Position numbers and translations under genes: made by a program. The notes beneath the pieces were generated by a model, which was given only the letters and a program-made list of their open reading frames with translations, had not been told where the DNA came from and ran no database searches. Positions 1-7,036 of a DNA stretch of 13,140 nt are shown here, piece after piece (the stretch's first letter is position 1; every line of letters starts with the position of its first letter). Source of the stretch: CAUTXO01 sp963542625 (GTDB lineage: Bacteria; Campylobacterota; Campylobacteria; Campylobacterales; SZUA-545); contig CAUTXO010000042.1 of the NCBI GenBank assembly GCA_963542625.1, positions 1 through 13,140 of the forward strand, written 5' to 3'.

Positions 1-290
1 ATTTATTTGCTTTTGCCCGCGTGCGGATAACGTGCGTTCGTTGCCGCTTAAATGTTGTTCTGTGCGTGCTTGTAATTGTTCCACCCCGCACGCTACTCAC
101 CCAACGCCAAACCCAACAGCGCCTACAGCGCCAAAGCCCATAAGATCTTAAGGCTTTAACACTCACACACGCTACGTCAGATCTTTATGTTTTGCAGATC
201 CAAGCCACAAGATCTCTCGGATCTTTTTGACTACCCCAAAGATCTGCTATGCCAGCAAGCACTGCACCAACGCAAGATCTTTTCAGCACA

Positions 291-451
291 CAGATCTACC
301 AAATGAAGATCATAACACCACAACCACTCGCCCACACACAAGATCTTAAGCGCCCAACACTATGCTCTCCAGATCCTAACGCCACCGCCACGCGATAGTT
401 CAAGATTTTTAAGATCCTTGCATTTTGCAGATCCTAGCTACAAGATCTTTG
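291..451 (+). repeat. 161-bp direct repeat, copy 1
   Basis: This matches 740-900 over 161 bp with about 12 substitutions and no insertions or deletions (about 92% identity). The stretch 360-419 is identical to 809-868 for 60 bp. It contains GATC words at 293, 308, 342, 372, 413, 430 and 444. The gap-free alignment suggests a segmental duplication followed by point mutation. Confidence 0.93.
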
Positions 452-739
452 TTTGGCAAGGACTTGTAGCTTTCAAAATATATATGCCGCCACACCACAC
501 AATATCCTTACAACTCACAGATCCACACCGTCCACAAGATCTATTAGAGCTCCAACCTTTCAAAAATTCACACTGCAACACAAGATCCTTGCGCTTCCAA
601 TACCCACGCCAAAGATTTTTAATTACCAAAGAACTTGAAATACTCAAAAATCTACCGTTAATCACTAATTCCACACCACCACCCAAGATCCTAATCATTC
701 CAGTATTTCACAAGCGCTCACAAGAACTCCCCACGCCCA

Positions 740-900
740 CAGATCTACCACATAAAGATCCTAACACCCCAAACACTCGCCCACACACAAGATCTTAAGC
801 GCCCAACCCTATGCTCTCCAGATCCTAACGCCACCGCCACGCGATAGTTCAAGATTTTTAAGATCCTTTCATTTTACAGATCCAAACTGCAAAATCTTTG
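740..900 (+). repeat. 161-bp direct repeat, copy 2
   Basis: This is the second copy of 291-451, shifted by exactly 449 bp. Differences cluster at the two ends. Here the last GATC word of copy 1 (at 444) has become AATC, showing that individual words can be lost by point mutation. Confidence 0.93.
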
Positions 901-1109
901 CACTTTTCCAAAACCTAACTACAAGATCCCACACCACTCAAAGATCCACACCACAGCCAAGATCTCTTAAAACTTCCATTCGCTCATCAAAATACAAAAA
1001 ATAGGGCAACAAATTACAAAAATACAATAAATATTTTACTTTTAAGTTCAAATAATACATCTTTTTACTTCATAAATAATACTTATTTGTTATTCTGAAA
1101 ATGTTTTTG

Positions 1110-1142
1110 TATAATTTTTGAATTAAGCAAAAGGGGGTAGAA
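1110..1142 (+). promoter_or_regulatory. Promoter and RBS of the small membrane-peptide gene
   Basis: A perfect TATAAT lies at 1110-1115, preceded by a T-run, in a strongly AT-rich block (about 1000-1130) that contrasts with its surroundings. Campylobacter housekeeping promoters typically have a good -10 and little -35, which fits. An A-run followed by five G (1129-1137) is a strong Shine-Dalgarno sequence 5 bp before the ATG at 1143. The inferred leader is short, about 20-25 nt. Confidence 0.75.
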
Positions 1143-1299
1143 ATGTTACCGATATGGTCTGTAATCGTGCTTTTATAGTAGGATTGAAGCTTGCCATTAG
1201 CGCAAATTTCTTAACTTGCTTGTGCTATGTGGCTTTGGTTTAGGCGGAGTTGTTTGGCTTTGGGGCTTGGCGCAAAACGTATCGGCATTATTTTTCTAG
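1143..1299 (+). pseudogene. Frameshifted small membrane peptide
   Basis: The ATG at 1143 follows a strong promoter and RBS, but its frame stops after 11 codons (MLPIWSVIVLL, stop 1176-1178). Adding one T to the T-run at 1171-1174 would continue into VGLKLAISANFLTCLCYVAL. A second one-base addition in the GG at 1237-1238 would continue into GLGGVVWLWGLAQNVSALFF, stopping at 1297-1299. The restored product would be about 52 residues, highly hydrophobic, with one or two membrane segments. I do not recognise a family. It overlaps the tail of the convergent minus-strand gene by 12 bp. It is either a real pseudogene or two homopolymer sequencing errors; the neighbouring genes are all intact, which slightly favours real decay. 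Confidence 0.6.
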
Positions 1300-1968
1300 C
1301 CTATCTAAAATGCTGTCTTCGTTTTCGCTTTCTTCGTTTTTGACGGCTTGGACTTTGATGTTTGTTTGAACGTTAATTTCGTCTTTAAAATAGATTGGCT
1401 TGGCTTGCAAGATCTCTTCTATCTTTGTCTTGACGGTGTTTGACTTTTCAAGGCTCGTGTGCGGCAAAATCACAGCAAAGGAATTCTCGCGGTAGCGCGC
1501 TAAAATGTCGCTTTTGCGGAAATTGTGGCAGATCTTAGAGCTAATTTCTTTCAAAACGTAGTCCGTAATATGCCGCCCGCGCTTCTTTTCTATTTCTTTG
1601 TAGTTTGAGATCTCAATCACCATCACGCAAAGCTGGGTTTTGTATCTTTTAAAGGAATTAATCTCCCGCCTAAGGTGTGACAAAAACGTTTTTTTATTGT
1701 AAAAGCCCGTTACTTCGTCGTAGCCAGACATCGTTTTGTTTTTCTCTTTTTCAAAATTCACGACAGAATAAAGCTCGACGATTTTTGGCACGAGCAAGCC
1801 GATGACGACCGCCGGAATAAGCATAGAAATAAAAACTTCGGCAAATTTTACTTCGTCAAACACAAGAAAATACAAAACAGACGTAACCAAAAAGGTAATC
1901 GCCATCGCAACAAAGGTGTAAGCCAAAATGGCTCTTTTTAAGCCAAAGATCTTAATCATAGAGATCAT
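1288..1968 (-). CDS. Membrane protein with degenerate GGDEF domain
   Basis: From the ATG at 1968 the protein has 226 residues, with two predicted membrane helices (about 13-35 and 44-61) followed by a cytosolic GGDEF-type domain. The domain opens with DEVTGFYN (84-91), matching the usual D-x-L-T-G-L-Y-N entry motif. At the signature position it reads RYRENSF (158-164) where an active diguanylate cyclase has R-Y-G-G-D-E-F, so the catalytic and metal-binding residues are absent and c-di-GMP synthesis is unlikely. It may act as a receptor or scaffold. I chose 1968 because AGGA lies 6 nt upstream; a TTG at 1989 would add seven residues and has no clear RBS. The start overlaps the end of tilS by 17 bp. 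It is the last gene of the minus-strand chain. Confidence 0.85.
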   Translation of the reverse strand: MISMIKIFGLKRAILAYTFVAMAITFLVTSVLYFLVFDEVKFAEVFISMLIPAVVIGLLVPKIVELYSVVNFEKEKNKTMSGYDEVTGFYNKKTFLSHLRREINSFKRYKTQLCVMVIEISNYKEIEKKRGRHITDYVLKEISSKICHNFRKSDILARYRENSFAVILPHTSLEKSNTVKTKIEEILQAKPIYFKDEINVQTNIKVQAVKNEESENEDSILDRLEK

Positions 1969-2947
1969 CGATAGTCCTATAAGCGTCAATATTAAAATTA
2001 TTTATATAAAGAAAGGGGCGCAGCTTAACCGGCAGCCTTAAAACCCTACATTTTTCTCTATAAAGTTTGGGAATTTTATCAAATTTTTTGTAAGCGTGAA
2101 TAAACATATAACCCGGCGTTTTGCTAAGCGCGTATTTTCTAGAAACCACCAAGCTCTCATTTTGCGCGATCTCGGCTCTTTGTTTGGCGGAAAGCACCAC
2201 GCCAAGCCGCTTGAAAATAAAATCCGCTAGCCTTGCGTCGCTAAGGGCTCCTTCGCGCCTTACAATGTAAAGCCCGTGCCTTTCTTTAAAAACCGGCGCG
2301 CCAAGCCCGGCGGCGTCTTGCGCCAAATACGCAAAGCTTTTTTGCACGCCGCTTGCAAATTCTCTTAAAAATTTATCGCTGAAGTTTTTTCTGAAGTAGT
2401 TTCTCGTGTAGCTCTCATCGGCGTTGCTTTCGTCGTAAAACCACGCCGCGTTAATTTGGCGCAAGTATTTTTCAAGCGCGGATCTTGGCACGTTTAGCAA
2501 GGGTCTAACAAGCTTTATGCCGCCTAGATCTTGCACGGCGCGCATTCCTACAAGCTCGGCTAGCCCCGCCCCGCGCGATAACTGCATTAAAAACCACTCA
2601 AACCTATCGTTTAGCTGATGAGCGGTTAGGATTGCGTCGTAGCCGTGTTTTGTTGCCGTTTCTTTAAAAAATGCGTAGCGAAAATCGCGCGCGTTTTTTT
2701 CAAAGTTTTTGCTCCACGCGGGCGCGTTTTTTAAAAACAGCCTTTTGCCAAAGCGGTTCGCCAGCGCTTTTATGGCGCTGCATTCAGCTTGCGCTTCTAG
2801 TCTCACGCCATAATTAACGGTTATGACGTCAAATTCCACGCCCGCGTGCTCTAGCAAATAAAAAAGCGCGGTGGAATCTAGCCCGTGCGAAAAGGCAAGC
2901 AAGTTTTTAGAAGTTTTCAAATCCGCCAAAAGCGCGCCGTCTATCAT
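1952..2947 (-). CDS. tilS: tRNA(Ile)-lysidine synthase
   Basis: This enzyme attaches lysine to C34 of tRNA-Ile(CAU) using ATP, making lysidine so that the tRNA reads AUA. The N-terminal PP-loop ATPase motif reads SHGLDS (residues 20-25), a variant of the usual SGGxDS. Further family features are LTAHQLNDRFEWFLMQLSRG, the RPLL segment, and the NYFRKNF stretch that follows the ATPase domain. At 331 residues it is shorter than the E. coli enzyme (about 430) and seems to lack the full C-terminal domain, as in other epsilonproteobacteria. The ATG at 2947 overlaps the cmoA stop by 4 bp (ATGA) with no good RBS, so translation is probably coupled. Confidence 0.93.
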   Translation of the reverse strand: MIDGALLADLKTSKNLLAFSHGLDSTALFYLLEHAGVEFDVITVNYGVRLEAQAECSAIKALANRFGKRLFLKNAPAWSKNFEKNARDFRYAFFKETATKHGYDAILTAHQLNDRFEWFLMQLSRGAGLAELVGMRAVQDLGGIKLVRPLLNVPRSALEKYLRQINAAWFYDESNADESYTRNYFRKNFSDKFLREFASGVQKSFAYLAQDAAGLGAPVFKERHGLYIVRREGALSDARLADFIFKRLGVVLSAKQRAEIAQNESLVVSRKYALSKTPGYMFIHAYKKFDKIPKLYREKCRVLRLPVKLRPFLYINNFNIDAYRTIDDLYD

Positions 2948-3651
2948 TTTATCGCGATGTATGAAACAAAATTATTCCATCTAAAAATCGTTTCAACCCT
3001 TTTAAAACCGCCGTTTTTTAGCATTTTTTTGTTTTCTTTGTCCGTGTAGGGGATTAGCACGTTTTCAAGCGCCTCGCGTTTTTTTGTGATCTCGTATTGC
3101 GAGTAGCCCATTTTTTTCTTGTAGTCGTAGTAAATTTCTATCATTTCTTTGTGAAGTTTTTTATCGCGGCTTATAATTTTTTCACTTAAGAAAAAATACC
3201 CGTTTTTGCCAAGAGAGTTGCAGATCTTAGCCACAAGATCTTCGCGCTTTGGCGGTCTTATAAATTGCAAGGTGTAATTTGCGATGATAAAATCAAGCCC
3301 GCGCGCCTTAAAATTTAGAATGTCTTGTTTTTTGAAGTCTATTTTTAGGTTTAGCATTTTTGCCTTTTGCGCGGCCTTGTCTATCATCGCTTGCGCGCTA
3401 TCAATGCCACGCAGCGCTAGATCTGCGCGCCGCTCCTTCACCGCCAAAAGCGTATTGCCCGTCGAGCAGCCAAGATCTAGCCCGCTAGCGCCCTTTTTTG
3501 CAAGCCTAGCTATAAATTCCGCCACTAGATCCGTCGTCTCCTTATAAAAAGGGACGCTCCTGTTTATCATATCGTCAAAAACGCCCGCCACGTCGGCGTT
3601 AAACTCAAATTGCGTTTCTGGATTTTTTTGAAAGATCTTATCTTTAGTCAT
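2944..3651 (-). CDS. cmoA: Carboxy-S-adenosylmethionine synthase
   Basis: CmoA converts S-adenosylmethionine and prephenate into carboxy-SAM, which CmoB uses to make 5-oxyacetyl-uridine at position 34 of several tRNAs. It is a 235-residue class I Rossmann methyltransferase fold. Features matching the CmoA family are VFDDMINRSVPFY near residues 24-36, the SAM loop DLGCSTGN (59-66), acidic D84 after strand 2, NYTLQFIRPP (125-134), an LSEK motif, a GYSQYEITKKREALENV segment, and a C-terminal FRWNNFVS. These separate it from generic SAM methyltransferases. No cmoB is in the window. The ATG at 3651 has a good GGGAG upstream and overlaps the bpt stop by 8 bp. Confidence 0.92.
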   Translation of the reverse strand: MTKDKIFQKNPETQFEFNADVAGVFDDMINRSVPFYKETTDLVAEFIARLAKKGASGLDLGCSTGNTLLAVKERRADLALRGIDSAQAMIDKAAQKAKMLNLKIDFKKQDILNFKARGLDFIIANYTLQFIRPPKREDLVAKICNSLGKNGYFFLSEKIISRDKKLHKEMIEIYYDYKKKMGYSQYEITKKREALENVLIPYTDKENKKMLKNGGFKRVETIFRWNNFVSYIAIK

Positions 3652-4378
3652 ATCGCTCCCAAATCGCCGGCGTGTTTAGATCTGGTCTGCCAGCAAGCAC
3701 TTCAAATGGCTTAAATTTTTCCTTGTATTTAAGCGAGATGTTTTCGCGCACCCAGTAGCCAAGATACACGTATTGCAAGCCGTTTGCTAGGCAAAAATTA
3801 ATGTGATTTAAAATAGAAAACGTCCCGATGGAGCGGTCGCGGTGGTCTGGGTCATAAAAACAATAAATGGCAGAAACGCCCTCGGGGAGCACATCAACAA
3901 GCGCCACGCCGATTATCTTGCCGCCTAGCACGTATAAAAATTCATAGCCGTAGTCCATATAGCCATCAACAAACGAGCTGTAATAATGCTCTCTTGTCGT
4001 TTCTTCGGCATTCCAGTTGCGCCTTAGGTTCATATCGCTGTGGTATTTTTGGTGCAGATCTAGATGAGCCTTTGTAAGCGATGGGCGCCTAAAAAGCACC
4101 TTAACGTCGCGGTTTTTGTTTAGCACGCGCTTAAAAGATCTTCTAAGCATAAAGTCCTTGACGTTTATCCGCACGCTTAGGCATTCAAAGCAATCGCTAC
4201 AAATGGGGTTAAAAAACAGCTTGCCAAAGCGCCTGTAACCCCTTTGCAGGAGCTTGTCGTATTCGCCCACGCTGCAATTTTCTATCCAAAAGTATTTCGT
4301 GTCGCTTTTTTTGCCGGCGATATACGGGCAGGGCTTATCCGTTGCCACAAACTCGTAAATTCTTTGCAAGTCTCTCAA
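3644..4378 (-). CDS. bpt: Aspartate/glutamate leucyltransferase (Bpt)
   Basis: Bpt transfers leucine from Leu-tRNA to proteins with N-terminal Asp or Glu, creating an N-degron for the ClpS/ClpAP route. The 244-residue protein has the family cysteine signature: CPY at 17-19 and a cluster C60-x2-C63-x2-C66 followed by SVRI. Other family matches are the Y-H-S-D-M region and an acetyltransferase-like C-terminal half with YCFYDP and YVYLGYWV. The annotated start is a TTG at 4378 overlapping the upstream stop (TTGA); another TTG three codons later is possible. Older annotations call this family arginyl-tRNA-protein transferase; the compact bacterial form is usually the leucyl enzyme. Confidence 0.9.
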   Translation of the reverse strand: MRDLQRIYEFVATDKPCPYIAGKKSDTKYFWIENCSVGEYDKLLQRGYRRFGKLFFNPICSDCFECLSVRINVKDFMLRRSFKRVLNKNRDVKVLFRRPSLTKAHLDLHQKYHSDMNLRRNWNAEETTREHYYSSFVDGYMDYGYEFLYVLGGKIIGVALVDVLPEGVSAIYCFYDPDHRDRSIGTFSILNHINFCLANGLQYVYLGYWVRENISLKYKEKFKPFEVLAGRPDLNTPAIWERYD

Positions 4379-4638
4379 GGTGCGGTCTTTATGCCGTGCG
4401 CGAAGCGGATCTTCTCAAGATCTTGCCTTAGCCTGTAATTCTCATCTTCTAGCACAAGCGCCATATCTTTTTGCTTTTCTATCTCAAGGCTTTTGTAGTA
4501 AATGCCGTTTGCTAGGTAGATCTTAGGAAAAATCAGCAAGGTGCAAATAAAAAAAACCGCCAAAACAAGCAAAAGGCTTTTAAAATCTAGCCCGCTTTGG
4601 TCTTGCTCCAAAAGCTCATATTTTTCTTCCAAACTCAA
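4375..4638 (-). CDS. FtsL-like single-pass membrane protein
   Basis: This is an 87-residue protein with a charged N-terminus (1-20, acidic), one strong membrane helix (about 21-38), and a periplasmic charged segment predicted to form a coiled coil (about 48-78, rich in Leu, Glu, Lys). That topology, and its place directly downstream of rsmH, are those of the division protein FtsL in the classical mraZ-mraW-ftsL-ftsI order. FtsL sequences diverge so much that similarity alone is seldom decisive, and FtsB/DivIC-type proteins have the same shape. I therefore leave the symbol empty. The start is a TTG at 4638 with AAGGA a few bases upstream, overlapping the rsmH end by 23 bp. No ftsI follows; bpt comes next. 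Confidence 0.75.
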   Translation of the reverse strand: MSLEEKYELLEQDQSGLDFKSLLLVLAVFFICTLLIFPKIYLANGIYYKSLEIEKQKDMALVLEDENYRLRQDLEKIRFAHGIKTAP

Positions 4639-5533
4639 AGATCCTTAATTTAGAACTGCTGCTGCGCGCGTTGGCTTTGACTTCCGCGTAGCTTGGCGTG
4701 ATAGGTTTTTTCGTAATTATATCGCCCTTTTTATGAGCCTTGCCACAGGTGCAGCGGGGAGCGTCCGCCGGGCAAATGCACTCACTCGCCCAGCGTTTAA
4801 AATAGCGTTTAACGATGCCATCTTCTAGCGAATGGAAAGAAATAATTCCCACCAAACACTCTTGTAAATTCATCTTTTCCAGGCGCCATAGCATTTGCTC
4901 CAAAATCAAAAGCTCGCCATTTACTTCCATTCTAAGCGCTTGGAATGTGAGCGTGGCGCTGTTTTTATTGCCAGCGCGCGGCCCCTTTAGCGCGTGGATA
5001 ATTTGCGCTAGATCCGCGCACGAGCTAAAGGGCGTTTGTTTTCGCCTAGCGACTATCTCTTTTGCAATTGCCTTGTAAGATCTCTCTTCCCCACGCCGCA
5101 AAACTTCTTCTAGCCTTTCTTGCGTGTAAAAATTCACGACGTCGTAGGCACTAAGATCTTGGCTTTTATCCATTCGCATATCCAAAACGGGGCTATCAAA
5201 ACCAAAGCCCCTTTCTTTGACATCTAGCTGCACCGATGAAACGCCAAGATCAGCTAAGACCCCAACAACGCCCGCCCCGCTAAGCCTGGCAAGCCCATCG
5301 GCAAAATTCCCGTGAAAAAATTCAAATTTATTCGGCAAGCCAGCTAGCGCTTTTTTGGAGTATTCAAGCGCGGTGGCGTCGCGATCTATGCAAAAAAAAT
5401 CAAGATCTGGCCTAGATAGAGCCAAGATCTTAGTATGCCCGCCAAAGCCAACGGTGCAATCTACAAAAAGCCCGCTTTTAACGCCGGCAAAGGCGCTTTT
5501 AATCTCGCCGGCTAAAACCGGGACGTGCAGCAT
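4616..5533 (-). CDS. rsmH: 16S rRNA m4C1402 methyltransferase
   Basis: RsmH (MraW) methylates N4 of C1402 in the decoding centre of 16S rRNA. The 305-residue protein shows the whole family signature: the SAM loop VGFGGHT (28-34), CIDRD, ADLGVSSVQLD, RGFGFDSPVLDMRMD, FQALRMEVNGEL, FHSLEDGIVKRYFK, and the C-terminal KPITPSYAEVKANARSSSSK. Near the C-terminus a CxCPADAPRCTCG cysteine cluster is present, as in many homologues. The start ATG at 5533 shares one base with the upstream stop (TAATG). In many bacteria rsmH opens the division and cell-wall cluster; here it sits in a mixed housekeeping chain, followed only by an FtsL-like gene. Confidence 0.97.
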   Translation of the reverse strand: MLHVPVLAGEIKSAFAGVKSGLFVDCTVGFGGHTKILALSRPDLDFFCIDRDATALEYSKKALAGLPNKFEFFHGNFADGLARLSGAGVVGVLADLGVSSVQLDVKERGFGFDSPVLDMRMDKSQDLSAYDVVNFYTQERLEEVLRRGEERSYKAIAKEIVARRKQTPFSSCADLAQIIHALKGPRAGNKNSATLTFQALRMEVNGELLILEQMLWRLEKMNLQECLVGIISFHSLEDGIVKRYFKRWASECICPADAPRCTCGKAHKKGDIITKKPITPSYAEVKANARSSSSKLRIFEFGRKI

Positions 5534-6162
5534 TAAACAAACACTCGTAAAAGGTTGTTTATCACGCCAAAAAGTAGCCCCGAAGTCTGCGGCAAAAACA
5601 AAAACGCCATTAATATGAAAAGCCCGTAATTCCAGATCTTTTCATAAAAAGTGATGATGAAATCGAGCTTAAGGTAGGTTGCTAGATACACAGCTGCGTT
5701 TGCGCCATCTAGCGGTGGGATTGGCAAAATGTTAATCACGCCAAGCACGAGATTATAAATAATCAAAAAGCCGATGATGTTTTGCAAAATTGCCGGCGCG
5801 CTGGCGTCGTAAAAAAAGGCGCCGAGCATAAAAAGCCCAAAGTTATAAGCCACGCCCGCAAGTGAAACAACCATAAGCGCAATGTATCCGCCACTTGCAA
5901 AAACCACGCGCGCATCTACTGGCACGGGCTTTGCCCAGCCAAACAAAAACGGCGCTTGCAAAACAAACAAAATGCCCGGGATTATCACGCTGCCGACAAG
6001 ATCAATGTGTTTAACGGGGTTTATTGTTAATCTGCCGGCTAGCTTTGCGGTGTTGTCTCCGTATCTAAAAGCCGCGTAACCGTGCATAATTTCGTGGCCG
6101 ATGATAGCTACGCCAAAGGCTAAGATCTGAATGATGAAAATCAGCGGATCAAAGCTTTGCAT
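5533..6162 (-). CDS. Site-2 protease family (M50) membrane metalloprotease
   Basis: This 209-residue polytopic protein has the zinc site HEIMH at residues 23-27 in the first helix region and the third-ligand motif LPIPPLDG with D152. The GWAKPVPVD segment (75-83) between helices is typical of the small, PDZ-free M50 group widespread in bacteria. These enzymes cut substrates within the membrane, but the substrate here cannot be predicted. It is much shorter than RseP and lacks room for PDZ domains. The ATG at 6162 lies inside the end of lepB (14-bp overlap) with GGAAAAG upstream. Its place between lepB and rsmH suggests co-expression with the export and envelope genes. Confidence 0.9.
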   Translation of the reverse strand: MQSFDPLIFIIQILAFGVAIIGHEIMHGYAAFRYGDNTAKLAGRLTINPVKHIDLVGSVIIPGILFVLQAPFLFGWAKPVPVDARVVFASGGYIALMVVSLAGVAYNFGLFMLGAFFYDASAPAILQNIIGFLIIYNLVLGVINILPIPPLDGANAAVYLATYLKLDFIITFYEKIWNYGLFILMAFLFLPQTSGLLFGVINNLLRVFV

Positions 6163-7036
6163 TTAGCAACTTTTCCAAGCCTTCAGGCGTTTTGCCTATC
6201 CTATCCCACCTGATGACATACCTTTGTTTCTCCCAAAGTTTTTCACACTCGGCGCTAAAAGGCTCAAGATCCTTACACGCCTTTTTAAGGCTTCTGTAGT
6301 CGGCTAAAAACGGATTTTTATGCCCGGTGGCGTTATCAAAGCTTCTATTCTCCCAGCTTAGATACACAAACCACGGTTTGCCAACGATGTTTTTATACGG
6401 CACGCTTCCCCAGCTGCGGCTATCGTCTGAATGCTCGCGGTTATCGCCGACCATAAAAAATTCGCCCGCCCTCACGCGCGCAGGGCCAAAGCCATAAACC
6501 TGCGGCGGATAAACGCCTATTTCATAGACGTAGTCGTCGTTATTAATCCCAGGGTGAGCCGTTTTGTAGGGGTTTTTCACCCACAGTTTGCCGTCAAGAT
6601 CCACCACCTGCTCCTGCGGGTAATTTTTGCGGATAAATTCATCGCCTTCTCTTGGGCGCAAATAGGCGTCTTTGCCCTTAAAATACACCTCATCATCGCC
6701 AAGCGCAAAAAGCCGCTTCACAAAGTGGATCTGCTCGTTTTTTGGGTAGCGAAACACCACAATATCCCCGCGTTTTGGCTCATCGCCCTTTATTAAATGC
6801 CCGTCGCCGTCAAAGTCTGGCAGCACCGGGATCTCAAGCCAAGGAATGTGCGGCGTTGGAATGCCGTAACTAAATTTTTTTACGACTAAAAAATCGCCTT
6901 CTAGTAGGCTGTATTTCATCGAGCCGCTAGGGATCACAAAGGCCTGCGCGAAGAAAAAAATCGCCAGCAGCACAATGATGACCGTCCCCGTCCAAGAGTT
7001 AGAAAAGCGGTAGAGTTTTTGCAGTTTATCTTTCAT
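6149..7036 (-). CDS. lepB: Signal peptidase I
   Basis: LepB removes signal peptides from Sec and Tat substrates at the outer face of the inner membrane. The 295-residue protein has an N-terminal membrane helix (about 17-34), then IPSGSM with nucleophile S39, the general-base region HFVKRLFALGDD with K107, KRGDIVVFRYP, and the box E motif VGDNREHSDDSRSWG. Only one membrane anchor precedes the catalytic Ser. The insert between the Ser and Lys boxes (PDFDGDGHLIKGDEPKRG) is common in epsilonproteobacterial enzymes. The ATG at 7036 has AAGGA 9 nt upstream and overlaps folD by 11 bp. The Campylobacter literature often uses the name lepP. Confidence 0.97.
   Translation of the reverse strand: MKDKLQKLYRFSNSWTGTVIIVLLAIFFFAQAFVIPSGSMKYSLLEGDFLVVKKFSYGIPTPHIPWLEIPVLPDFDGDGHLIKGDEPKRGDIVVFRYPKNEQIHFVKRLFALGDDEVYFKGKDAYLRPREGDEFIRKNYPQEQVVDLDGKLWVKNPYKTAHPGINNDDYVYEIGVYPPQVYGFGPARVRAGEFFMVGDNREHSDDSRSWGSVPYKNIVGKPWFVYLSWENRSFDNATGHKNPFLADYRSLKKACKDLEPFSAECEKLWEKQRYVIRWDRIGKTPEGLEKLLNAKL

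Larger units (their letters stand above)
120..970. repeat. Interspersed GATC-word array, left
   Basis: I count 27 GATC sites by eye, at 144, 180, 197, 211, 220, 241, 276, 293, 308, 342, 372, 413, 430, 444, 520, 538, 584, 687, 742, 757, 791, 821, 862, 879, 925, 943 and 961. All but the one at 220 are preceded by A, and the next base is T or C in nearly all. Many spacings fall near 14-18 or 30-36 bp, but they are not strictly regular. The CAAGATC form occurs about ten times on the plus strand, and its reverse form GATCTTG was not seen. The sequences between sites are not conserved, so this is neither a CRISPR array nor a simple tandem repeat. Confidence 0.8.
1..1000. other. Gene-free left block
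   Basis: No convincing gene is present. The first 80 bases are G/T-rich on the plus strand. After about position 80 the plus strand becomes A/C-rich with few G residues outside GATC words. Open frames exist (418-798 plus, 438-698 minus), but they lack ribosome binding sites and recognisable domains. They also run through a direct repeat whose copies are 449 bp apart, not a multiple of three, so the copies are read in different frames. I see no tRNA, rRNA or clear terminator. The block may continue to the left of the window. Confidence 0.7.

Noticed and set aside
438..698. 86-codon minus-strand frame with several Cys
   Set aside because: The Cys and Gly content follows from G/T-rich sequence on that strand; no recognisable motif spacing, start signal or homologous family.
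418..798. 126-codon open frame in the left block
   Set aside because: No ribosome binding site or domain, low-complexity Pro/Thr/His-rich product, and it enters the second copy of a direct repeat whose 449-bp offset puts the two copies in different frames.
120..970. CRISPR array
   Set aside because: The repeated word is only 5-8 bp, the spacing is irregular, there is no conserved 25-36 bp repeat and no cas gene is near.
120..970. Replication origin (GATC cluster)
   Set aside because: No DnaA-box cluster was recognised, no dnaA or dnaN neighbours, and a similar GATC array appears again 12 kb away.
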